From positions 1 to 64,000 of the forward strand of contig NZ_JACWMW010000002.1 of the NCBI RefSeq assembly GCF_014773275.1: a stretch of 64,000 nucleotides of DNA. Direction: 5' to 3'. Both the position numbers and the translations under genes were made by a program. Shown here piece by piece: positions 35,277-43,088 of the stretch (position 1 is its first letter; each line of letters begins with the position of its first letter). The DNA comes from Mucilaginibacter rigui. Lineage in GTDB: Bacteria > Bacteroidota > Bacteroidia > Sphingobacteriales > Sphingobacteriaceae. A model generated the notes under the pieces. The model did no database searches. It had not been told where the DNA came from and saw nothing but the letters and a program-made list of their open reading frames with translations.

Positions 35277-36686
35277 CTATCTTCTGATGCCACTTCCGAT
35301 CACCTGGCCATATTGTAGCATCTCGAGTTTCATATCTCCATTGGGTAATTCCGTAAACTTCAGTACCCCATCTGCGCCGCCCTGCCTGACCCCCTGAAAC
35401 TCATTGGCGGAAACTGGAAAAAAACGCATATCCCATTTCACTTTGCTGGAATTGTGTACCAGATACCCATCCAGAACGGCGAGCTGTTGCACCTCGTTCT
35501 TGTCCTTTTCGTCCACGTACTCACCTGCAAATTTTTTGATATTGTTGCCCGAAAGCTGGATCATGGGCCGGTATTCTACCGCCAATGGTTTACCGTCCAG
35601 TATCTGGTTGATAGTTTCGAAAGGGTAAGCCCCCAATTTGAAGTTTTGTAAGGTGATGATTGAGCGATCCTTTACAGCATTATGGTAAATGAACGTCGCG
35701 TAACCATCCCAGCTTCCTGTATGACCATAAGAGAACTTTCCGTTACCTTTTGAAACATCCAGTCCAAAACCATAAGGAATATTTTTACCCGTTGTTGTTT
35801 TACTGACAGCGGTCATCAGCTCAAATTCTTCTTTGGTGAAAAGTGTGTTCCGATCAAGCGCGACCAGCCATTTGTTAATGTCAATTGCCGTAGAATTTAC
35901 TTTTGCGTTACCGACGATCCCATCTAGGTAATAGACCATGCTGTCGCCATACCTGGCATTTTCAGAGGTGACCCGGTCAAAAGAATTTTTTGCCCAGACG
36001 TATCCGATGGCATGATTCCTCAACTTGCGGGGTCGTAGCCTCCGGTTGTACACAAATGTCTGCTGCATATGCAGCGGTTTAAATAGCCTTTCCTTGAGAT
36101 ACTCTGCATATGTTTTCTGTGCAACCCGCTCTATAATACTGGCTAACAAAGCATAATTAGTATTGTTGTAGCGATGCCTGCTACCTGGTTTGAATTCCAA
36201 CGTATCACCACGTTGTGCGTAGAACCGGATCAGATCGTCGTTAGTAGCAATCTTATGATGATCCCAGCTTTTGGGCATGTCTACCAAATACTCGGGCAGT
36301 CCGCTGGTATGACGGAGCAGATCGTAAATGGTGACCTCTTGCCAGAAGCTTAACTCAGGAATATACTTCGACAATTTGTCTTCATAATTTAGTAAGCCAT
36401 CGCGATGTAGTAACACGATCGCCGCGGCCGTAAATTGTTTGGAACAGGATGCCAGTTCATAAGAGGTTGTTTTATTATTTACTTGTCTTGAGGCAGTGTC
36501 ACGATAACCGAAGCCTTTATGGTAGATGATTTTTCCTTTTTCTGAGATCAGCACAGTTCCGTTGAATTGGTTCTGCCGGTTCATCATAGAAAAAACGCTG
36601 TCCAGTTTTTTTTGTTGTCTGCTGTCTTGGCTAAACGCCGCATTGTTGAGTAAGAGGATAATAAATAAAGATAAGCTTAACTTCAT
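35277..36686 (-). CDS. Exported serine hydrolase, beta-lactamase class C/PBP4* family
   Basis: Penicillin-binding-protein-like serine hydrolase acting in the periplasm. The signal peptide is at 1-19 (ending AAFSQ). The catalytic SxxK is SCSK in YELASCSKQFTAA (about 80-83). The Tyr-x-Asn-type motif is RYNNTNYALL (about 168-177), and HTGSWDGY (about 316-323) takes the place of the KTG box. A C-terminal beta domain (about 375-469) is usual in Bacteroidetes members. Likely substrates are D-amino-acid peptides or esters; true beta-lactamase activity is not implied. The length, 469 residues, is normal. Confidence 0.88.
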   Translation of the reverse strand: MKLSLSLFIILLLNNAAFSQDSRQQKKLDSVFSMMNRQNQFNGTVLISEKGKIIYHKGFGYRDTASRQVNNKTTSYELASCSKQFTAAAIVLLHRDGLLNYEDKLSKYIPELSFWQEVTIYDLLRHTSGLPEYLVDMPKSWDHHKIATNDDLIRFYAQRGDTLEFKPGSRHRYNNTNYALLASIIERVAQKTYAEYLKERLFKPLHMQQTFVYNRRLRPRKLRNHAIGYVWAKNSFDRVTSENARYGDSMVYYLDGIVGNAKVNSTAIDINKWLVALDRNTLFTKEEFELMTAVSKTTTGKNIPYGFGLDVSKGNGKFSYGHTGSWDGYATFIYHNAVKDRSIITLQNFKLGAYPFETINQILDGKPLAVEYRPMIQLSGNNIKKFAGEYVDEKDKNEVQQLAVLDGYLVHNSSKVKWDMRFFPVSANEFQGVRQGGADGVLKFTELPNGDMKLEMLQYGQVIGSGIRR

Positions 36687-37338
36687 ATGATGTGGTTGTA
36701 TGTTACTTACAAGTCGTTTTTCTATGTAAAATGTTGCACCCCTTTATTTAATAATAAAGTTATCGCGTATAATTATATTATCAGTAAAAAAAGAGAACAA
36801 GGCCATTAAAGTGTTTTTTGGAGATCTTGACCTAAGCAACTTTAAATACGAATTCAAGGTAAGCCGGGATAATCGGCTTATTGATGGTTCAATATCTATC
36901 GTCTCAAAAAAAGATCTGAAGGAACCAATTTTAAAAATACTTAATGACCGGTAGAAAAAATACAACGTGGGTATTGAACGGGTTTATGCAGATACTACAA
37001 TCAATAGATAGGAAACCCCGGATAGAATTCTTCAACTAGCGTGTTCAAATTTTCAGGGTAATTATGTATACAACATTTTTCCATCGTCAATATAAAATTT
37101 AATTGCGGTGCAATCCCTTTAGAGAGTGTATTCGTAGGTGAAGATATATGCTTAAAAAAATATAAAAAATAGTGCCGGTCTCCCGGCTAAAGTCCGGTAA
37201 GAACTGCTTATTTTGAATTTTCCTGCGGATTTCTAAATTAAAATTGGCCTCAAATTCAGCATTAATGCGATCATTTCTTATCCAAAAAACTAGTAAACAA
37301 ATACTTTTGCAATTTACAGCAGATATATAAATTATGCT
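36687..37338. other. Gap with a start-less reading frame
   Basis: This stretch of 652 bases holds one remnant-like frame (36740-36954, listed separately). From 36955 to 37338 it is AT-rich with no recognisable feature. Confidence 0.5.
36740..36954 (+). pseudogene. Possible 3' remnant of an unknown gene
   Basis: The plus-strand frame ending TAG at 36952-36954 encodes protein-like sequence without an ATG: KKENKAIKVFFGDLDLSNFK, YEFKVSRDNRLIDGSISIVS, then KKDLKEPILKILNDR. The opposite-strand frame here (36744-36965) is less protein-like. It reads as the C-terminus of a lost gene. Family unknown. Confidence 0.35.
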
Positions 37339-38469
37339 TTACTTGCTCATTTTTGCATTTAATACTTCAAGAAAATTAGGGTATAGATCATCAATCTTTT
37401 GATTCGAATTTGCAATTTTCGCTTCTTCAAGACTTGATGTAAAGACTTCCATTTTTGGAAAGCCGCGTGCTCCCATGATTTGAATCACACTGCGTTTTAT
37501 TTCCTCGTATATTTTTTTATCATAATTCTCCTGACAATACAATAAGAAAACCCCAAATGTCATGTATTCATTAAATACGTTTACCGGAGTCGGATAGGCG
37601 TAGATCCCGTCTGTTTTTTCATTGACCCAGTCTGCCCTATTTTTAAATAAACTATCAATTTTTATTTTATTTTCCTCAGTTGGCAGACCTACGTAATTGT
37701 GGTCGATTTCAGTAAACATCACCCTGGTATTGAAAAGCTCATTTTCCTGTTTTGACATCTTTTCATTGTGATCCAGCGGTGGAAGAACCATCAGTATTTG
37801 TACAAATCCTTTGTCACGAAAACTGGTGGTATAATTGAGTCCGTTGATGAGAGGAGAACAAAGAATAAGATAACTGTTGATCTTGGTTTTAAAATTTTTT
37901 TCGAGCCATTCCCATTGTCTATTCACATTAGCACCGTTTTCATAATCTGATATGAGGCTGGCGTAATAATTCCTCTGTTCCCTATAAAATTTTTGGAATT
38001 GTGCTTTCTTTGCAAATGCCTCGATCTCTTTTTTGTAGGTAGTTACCGGGTTCGTGCTGATTTTTGCATTGGCCACTCCCATAGCCGTAAAAATATAATT
38101 ATCATTTTTTTTCAAAATGTTACCCGATAGATCATAGCACATGGCATTACCCGTTATAAAAATGTAATTATACGCTGAAACATTTAACAAAGAGTCAAAA
38201 GTTTTGATGATAGGTTCATTTTCATAAGGCTTAAAATGCTTCAGTACATCTTTGTAATACTGCGTGTTTTGATCGAACATATCATCGTTTCCACGGCCAT
38301 ATGGCGTTATCGCAAGCATAATGTGCAAAAGTTCCTTCAATTGGGGGATTTCAACGTGAAGTTTACCATTATTAGCTTTTTGGAAACTTGGGGTAAAATT
38401 GACCTTCTCCTGTGCAGTCGATCCTAGCATGCATGTTGCGAAAAGAATAAAAAGTATAAGTTTTTTCAA
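37339..38469 (-). CDS. Exported protein of unknown function (DUF4932-like)
   Basis: A 376-residue secreted protein with signal peptide 1-19 (ending GSTAQE). It resembles Bacteroidetes DUF4932 proteins by recall only, notably MFTEIDHNYVGLPTEENK followed by an about 100-residue helical C-terminus with MTFGVFLLYCQENYDKKIYE. That Glu-x-Asp-His region could be a metal-binding site. It is the last of three same-strand genes for exported or membrane proteins (39810 to 37339), which may be one unit. Confidence 0.65.
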   Translation of the reverse strand: MKKLILFILFATCMLGSTAQEKVNFTPSFQKANNGKLHVEIPQLKELLHIMLAITPYGRGNDDMFDQNTQYYKDVLKHFKPYENEPIIKTFDSLLNVSAYNYIFITGNAMCYDLSGNILKKNDNYIFTAMGVANAKISTNPVTTYKKEIEAFAKKAQFQKFYREQRNYYASLISDYENGANVNRQWEWLEKNFKTKINSYLILCSPLINGLNYTTSFRDKGFVQILMVLPPLDHNEKMSKQENELFNTRVMFTEIDHNYVGLPTEENKIKIDSLFKNRADWVNEKTDGIYAYPTPVNVFNEYMTFGVFLLYCQENYDKKIYEEIKRSVIQIMGARGFPKMEVFTSSLEEAKIANSNQKIDDLYPNFLEVLNAKMSK

Positions 38470-38585
38470 GGGAATTTTAAATTGTAGTTTTTAAATAGTG
38501 ATTGTCATTAGTTTTAATGGGTAAAGTTATAACAAGTTACAAAATATCACAAGAAAGAGATATATTGCCTGGATGTATTGTCTCG

Positions 38586-39056
38586 TTAGGCAGCGGAACA
38601 GTATGCATGCGTCTGACTCAGCAAAAAAGACTTTCGAAACTTCAAGAACAATAAGATGGTGAAAAGCGGGTATAATGTAATAACGACCAAAGGTTTTGCC
38701 ATGACATCACCATGAAAGCCATCTTTTAAAATATTAACGACTATAAATAATAGAAATAACAATGGGCATCCGGAAAATGTCAACCATGACAAAAGGCGAT
38801 TGTCACGTATTGTCTTTACATTGTTCAAAAAAATCGTAAAAGAACAAACCACCATTACGACGAGATAAATGAATGAAAATCCCAGATTTATAGCAATATC
38901 AAGAATATCTAAAACTGTCGCTGATAGGCCATCTCCCCTTTTGGTAGTCTCGGCAATAAGAATGCGGTAAGCTACGTACACTACTATTATTAGCAATAAA
39001 TTTATTTTCCAATATTTAGATATGATTTCTCTGATATTTGTTGTATAATCAGCCAA
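38586..39056 (-). CDS. Small integral membrane protein, unknown
   Basis: A 156-residue protein with four transmembrane segments (about 15-32, 52-75, 90-112, 120-140) and short loops. No family recognised. It starts 25 bases after the end of the upstream lipoprotein gene and is probably co-transcribed with it. Confidence 0.65.
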   Translation of the reverse strand: MADYTTNIREIISKYWKINLLLIIVVYVAYRILIAETTKRGDGLSATVLDILDIAINLGFSFIYLVVMVVCSFTIFLNNVKTIRDNRLLSWLTFSGCPLLFLLFIVVNILKDGFHGDVMAKPLVVITLYPLFTILLFLKFRKSFLLSQTHAYCSAA

Positions 39057-39081
39057 AATAAAGCGCTTATGGATTTGCTAT

Positions 39082-39810
39082 TCAGTTAAATTGGATTAGT
39101 TTATCTTCAGGCAGGTCATACTCATAGACTTTGTCATATTCGTCATCAATATAAAGCCACTGGACAATATTGCTGCCATTTTCACCTACCGGCGCTATAC
39201 CTATAACCCTATAATCTTGACCACCCCTATTTTTCTTTTCAATTGAATAGGTCAGTTCATCCCGGTTTTTAATGGCGTTTCTTAACAGAGGATTCTTAGT
39301 TTGTGTCAAAAAATATTCAACTATTAAGTAAACTTTATTAAGATAGGATTTTGCTAACTCTTCGTCAGTAGGCCAGGTGTACTTTAATTTTTTACCGTAT
39401 GTTTTTCTAAATATAGATACCGGTCCATCCCCCGTCTTTTTAATGTCTAACAGTATCTGCGCCGGCATTTTTGAATCATTATCGCCGGGAACGGTAACTG
39501 TGCTATCTTTCCACCTAATCTGTATCAGATCCCCCTTATTTACATTTCTGGCCGTATCTGTGTCGTTGATAAAATAAAAGATAGTACTGCCTTTTCTAGC
39601 GTATATTTGAAAATAATCACCATCATCCAAATATTCAACAAACGTCATTTGGTCAACATATTCGCGATCTTTAAAGGGCTTTTTTCTTTCGGCAGGCGAT
39701 TTAATTGCGCTATTTGATTGTATTTTTTTGGGGGGAGCTTTGGAAGTTTTTGATTGGCAGCTTAGCAATGTGCTTGCTGTGATTAATATGATGATACTTA
39801 GTTTATTCAT
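39082..39810 (-). CDS. Lipoprotein of unknown function
   Basis: A 242-residue protein with a lipobox (TLLSCQS, Cys about residue 18), then a Lys/Pro-rich linker and a soluble domain. Recognisable segments are RKPFKDREYVDQMTFVEYLD, GDLIQIRWKDSTVTVPGDND and GENGSNIVQWLYIDDEYDKV. No family identified. First of three neighbouring unknown envelope genes on the minus strand. Confidence 0.65.
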   Translation of the reverse strand: MNKLSIIILITASTLLSCQSKTSKAPPKKIQSNSAIKSPAERKKPFKDREYVDQMTFVEYLDDGDYFQIYARKGSTIFYFINDTDTARNVNKGDLIQIRWKDSTVTVPGDNDSKMPAQILLDIKKTGDGPVSIFRKTYGKKLKYTWPTDEELAKSYLNKVYLIVEYFLTQTKNPLLRNAIKNRDELTYSIEKKNRGGQDYRVIGIAPVGENGSNIVQWLYIDDEYDKVYEYDLPEDKLIQFN

Positions 39811-40098
39811 ATCATTATTTTAAGAGTGAATCTTTAAGCTTACATAAAACTTCATCCATCAAAAGATTTTGTAAAGATAAACATTCTAAATATATCACAT
39901 CCGAGAGACATTATTTATGAAAATCCACGAAGTAAGTACTATTAAAATATCGTCAGGATTAGTTTACGAAGAACGAAAGCTGGGCTGTAAAACCATAATT
40001 GTTAACGGAAGATGTAGCGTAAAGCTATGCTGATGACTTTGATTTGGTCACCTTCAGATTTCAAATAAAAATTATCTATTGCGCGACCCATAAAGCAA
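39811..40098. other. Mostly gene-free gap
   Basis: Contains only a 38-codon frame (39918-40034), too short and unsupported to call a gene. No repeats seen. The rest is the downstream side of the tRNA-Glu terminator. Confidence 0.4.
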
Positions 40099-40130
40099 AA
40101 ACGCCGATTTCTTGTAGGAAATCAGCGTTT
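40099..40130 (-). terminator. Terminator of tRNA-Glu
   Basis: On the minus strand AACGCTGATTTC, loop, GAAATCGGCGTT followed by TTT. It begins about 5 bases after the tRNA 3' end. Confidence 0.8.
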
Positions 40131-40134
40131 TATG

Positions 40135-40206
40135 TAGCCCGTAGGGGAATCGAACCCCTGTTTCTAGAATGAAAATCTAACGTCCTAACCCCTAGACGAA
40201 CGGGCC
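40135..40206 (-). tRNA. tRNA-Glu (anticodon TTC)
   Basis: The minus strand reads GGCCCGTTCGTCTAGGGGTT at the 5' end. The anticodon loop is GATTTTCATTC with anticodon TTC, and the T arm is CAGGGGTTCGATTCCCCT. The acceptor stem GGCCCGT/ACGGGCT has one G-U pair, with discriminator A. CCA is not encoded. It sits alone, at the border between AT-rich accessory DNA on its left and core genes on its right. Confidence 0.95.
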
Positions 40207-40262
40207 ATTTCTTGGTAACAAAATCAGTTATTTTAGATTTCGTTCCCCTTATTTTGGGATTG

Positions 40263-40270
40263 CAAAGATA
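40263..40270 (-). promoter_or_regulatory. -7 element of tRNA-Glu
   Basis: On the minus strand TATCTTTG (in GTATATCTTTGCAATCC), 57 bases before the tRNA 5' end. Exact TAnnTTTG match. Confidence 0.6.
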
Positions 40271-40445
40271 TACGTTTCCAGATAAATTAAAAATAAATTT
40301 TAAGATTTTTTTTCTGTAAGGTTTTTTATCCCCTGCTTACTAACCATTATGCCACATCAATTAAGAATATGGCAAACAAAAAACTTGTTCGGCTATTTAT
40401 AATTCCGATACTTATAAAGTACCTTTATATAAAACACTTAACCTT

Positions 40446-40727
40446 ATGAAAGCTATTTGGAACAACCAGGTTATTGCCGAAAGCAATGATACTGTTGTAG
40501 TAGAGCGAAACCATTATTTCCCGAAAGATAGTGTTAACCCTATTTTTTTACAGGATAGCCCTACCCACACTACCTGCCCGTGGAAAGGCTTAGCATCATA
40601 TTACACACTTGAGGTTGATGGGAAGCAAAACCCGGATGCAGCGTGGTATTATCCGGCGCCCAAACCCGAAGCCGCCCATATTACAAATTACATAGCCTTT
40701 TGGAAAGGTGTGCAAATTACCGAATGA
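40446..40727 (+). CDS. DUF427-family protein
   Basis: A 93-residue soluble protein of the DUF427 family. The pattern KAIWNNQVIAESNDTVVVER, FPKDSV, THTTCPWKGLASYY and AWYYPAPKPEAAHITNYIAF is diagnostic. The compact beta fold has an invariant Cys-Pro-Trp-Lys-Gly loop (about 49-53). Biochemical function is unknown. It opens the DUF427-reductase-ABC-egtBD run; its stop overlaps the next ATG as ATGA. Confidence 0.88.
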   Translation: MKAIWNNQVIAESNDTVVVERNHYFPKDSVNPIFLQDSPTHTTCPWKGLASYYTLEVDGKQNPDAAWYYPAPKPEAAHITNYIAFWKGVQITE

Positions 40728-42115
40728 TGAAAGAATACGATTGTATAGTAATAGGATCCGGCCAGGCAGGCACGCCCTTAGCCAAAAAACTTGCCGGGGC
40801 CGGTAAAAAAACCTTACTGGTAGAGAAGCGCTTTATAGGTGGCACCTGTGTAAACGATGGTTGCACACCTACCAAAACCATGGTGGCCAGCGCGCGCGTG
40901 GCTTACCTGGCAAGCCGTTGTAACGAAATGGGCGTAACCATAAAAGGTTACAAGGTTGATATGCGCCAGATAAAAAAGCATAAGGACGATATCGTGCTTA
41001 AATCTCGTAATGGCGGGCAGGCGGCTGTTGAGAAAACCAAAAATCTCGATCTGCTTTTTGGAGATGCTACTTTCATCGATAAAAAAACCATCAGTGTACA
41101 GCCCGAAAAAGGCAAGACTAAAGAATTTAAGGCCGAACTAATTTTTATCAACACCGGCGCTAAGACTATTATCCCTGATGATATTGAGGGACTGGACGAA
41201 ATAGATTACCTAACCTCTACCACCATCCTCGACCTTGAAAAAGTGCCGGAGCACTTGCTTATTATCGGTGGTAATTATATCGGGCTCGAGTTTGGGCAAA
41301 TGTTCCGCAGGTTTGGCAGCAAGGTAACGATACTCGAAAAATCAGCGCGACTGCTATCCCGCGAGGACGAAGATATCTCTGCCGAGATCACAAAGATCTT
41401 AGAACAGGAGGATATCATCATTCATAGCAATGCCAAAACAACCAAATTCAAACAGAAAGCAAAAGGTAAAATAACTGCTACAGTTAGTGTTAACGGTAAA
41501 GAGCAAAAAATAAAATGCAGCCATGTGCTCATAGCTATTGGTCGCGCGCCGCAAACAGACACGCTGGGGTTAGATAAAACCGGCGTAAAGATGGACGAGA
41601 AAGGTAATATCAAAGTAAACGGCAAGCTGGAAACCAACGTAAAGGGTATTTATGCCCTTGGCGATGTAAAAGGCGGCCCGGCATTTACGCATATCTCTTA
41701 TAACGATTATACCATTGTTTACCGCAACCTGATAGAAAAACAAAACCTGAATATCAATAACAGGCCCATCCCCTACTGTATGTTTACCGATCCCGAACTT
41801 GGCCGTGTGGGTATCACCGAGGCGCAGGCTAAAGAGCAGGGACTAAATTACAAGGTAGCAACACTGCCCATGGAACATGTTGCCCGCGCCATTGAAACCG
41901 GCGATACACGCGGCATGATGAAAGCCGTGGTTGACCCCAAAACCAAAAAGATCTTAGGCGCGGCCATTGTAGGGACCGAAGGCGGCGAGATCATGTCGGT
42001 TTTACAAATGGCTATGGAGGGCGGTATCACTTACGACAGGATCCGTTATTGCGTGTTCGCGCACCCAACCTACTCCGAATCGTTAAACAACCTGTTTATG
42101 GGTTTAGAGGATTAA
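40724..42115 (+). CDS. Class I pyridine-nucleotide disulfide oxidoreductase (MerA/Lpd-like)
   Basis: Homodimeric FAD enzyme that passes electrons from NAD(P)H through a redox-active disulfide. The FAD motif GSGQAG is at 11-16 and the active disulfide C42/C47 in GGTCVNDGCTPTK. NAD(P)-binding IIGGNYIGLEFG is about 182-193, and the second FAD motif is YALGDVKGG. The C-terminal catalytic His-Glu pair is in FAHPTYSESL. The MerA-specific C-terminal Cys pair and N-terminal HMA domain are absent, so mercuric reduction is unlikely. Start ATG 40724 overlaps the DUF427 stop. Given its neighbours, it may reduce a thione/thiol-derived disulfide. Confidence 0.9.
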   Translation: MMKEYDCIVIGSGQAGTPLAKKLAGAGKKTLLVEKRFIGGTCVNDGCTPTKTMVASARVAYLASRCNEMGVTIKGYKVDMRQIKKHKDDIVLKSRNGGQAAVEKTKNLDLLFGDATFIDKKTISVQPEKGKTKEFKAELIFINTGAKTIIPDDIEGLDEIDYLTSTTILDLEKVPEHLLIIGGNYIGLEFGQMFRRFGSKVTILEKSARLLSREDEDISAEITKILEQEDIIIHSNAKTTKFKQKAKGKITATVSVNGKEQKIKCSHVLIAIGRAPQTDTLGLDKTGVKMDEKGNIKVNGKLETNVKGIYALGDVKGGPAFTHISYNDYTIVYRNLIEKQNLNINNRPIPYCMFTDPELGRVGITEAQAKEQGLNYKVATLPMEHVARAIETGDTRGMMKAVVDPKTKKILGAAIVGTEGGEIMSVLQMAMEGGITYDRIRYCVFAHPTYSESLNNLFMGLED

Positions 42116-42122
42116 GCCCGCT

Positions 42123-43088
42123 ATGATAAAAATTGATCGCCTTGTAAAAACCTTCGGCGCCACAAAAGCGGTTGACGGGATCTCCTTTGAGGTGAACGAG
42201 GGCGAAAACATGGTGCTTTTAGGCACCAGCGGCTGTGGTAAAACAACCACCCTGAAAATGCTTAACCGTTTGATAGAACCCGATAGCGGTACAATTTCTA
42301 TCAACGGGGAAAACATTATGGAACAGCCGCCGGAGTTATTGCGCCGTGGTATTGGCTACGTGTTGCAAAATAACGGCTTATTCCCTCACTATACCGTTGC
42401 CGAAAACATTGCCATTGTACCAAACTTGTTAAAATGGGATAAGGCCAAAACCCAAAAACGTATCGAGGAACTATTAGGCAAGCTGCATCTCGATAAAAAA
42501 TACCTAAACGTTTATCCTAACGAGCTAAGCGGCGGTCAGCAGCAACGTATTGGGCTGGCAAGAGCTTTAGTGGCCGACCCGCCGGTGTTGCTGATGGACG
42601 AACCATTCGGCGCGCTGGATAATGTTACACGTTCAAAAATTCACCGGGAGTTTTTAGCGTTGGACGAATTGAAACGTAAAACCATCATTATGGTTACCCA
42701 CGATGTGCAGGAGGCCTTTGAACTGGCCGACCGTATAGCGCTAATGGATAAAGGAAAAATTGTGCAGATAGGGTCGCCATCCGATCTGTTATTTAACCCT
42801 AAAAGCGCTTTTGTGCGCGATTTCCTGAAAGAGCAGCACCTGCAACTGGAGTTTAAAACTATTACCTTAAATGATATCTGGCAACATCTGCCACCCGCTG
42901 CCGGGGATAAAAACACCCATCACCTACCTGCTGAAGCGGGTGTATGGGATGTGTTAGAGAAATTTAAATTCTCCCCGAAAGAACACTTGGATATAATTAA
43001 TAAACAAAACAAAGAGGTTAAATCCATCACGTTTGATGAGTTAATGGCTGCATTTTCAAAGTATAAAAACCACCAGGCACATGAATGA
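42123..43088 (+). CDS. ABC ATPase of an osmoprotectant/ergothioneine-type importer
   Basis: Importer ATPase of the OpuCA/ProV type. Walker A GTSGCGKTT is at about 36-44, followed by Q-loop QNNGLFP, signature LSGGQQQRIGLARAL, Walker B VLLMDEPFGALD and switch His in MVTHDVQEAF. The C-terminal region beyond 240 has no CBS pair; it is a short divergent tail. It overlaps the permease gene by 8 bases. The same ATPase class powers EgtV of the EgtUV ergothioneine importer. Adjacent egtB and egtD make that substrate, or hercynine, more likely here than glycine betaine. Confidence 0.88.
   Translation: MIKIDRLVKTFGATKAVDGISFEVNEGENMVLLGTSGCGKTTTLKMLNRLIEPDSGTISINGENIMEQPPELLRRGIGYVLQNNGLFPHYTVAENIAIVPNLLKWDKAKTQKRIEELLGKLHLDKKYLNVYPNELSGGQQQRIGLARALVADPPVLLMDEPFGALDNVTRSKIHREFLALDELKRKTIIMVTHDVQEAFELADRIALMDKGKIVQIGSPSDLLFNPKSAFVRDFLKEQHLQLEFKTITLNDIWQHLPPAAGDKNTHHLPAEAGVWDVLEKFKFSPKEHLDIINKQNKEVKSITFDELMAAFSKYKNHQAHE

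Noticed and set aside
36744-36965. Minus-strand 73-codon frame
   Set aside because: Composition is Ser/Phe/Arg-rich as in antisense frames; the plus-strand frame is more protein-like.
39918-40034. 38-codon plus-strand frame
   Set aside because: Very short, no promoter, no coupling to other genes.
40724-42115. Mercuric reductase
   Set aside because: No N-terminal HMA domain, no C-terminal Cys pair and no mer genes nearby; only the general disulfide-reductase fold is supported.
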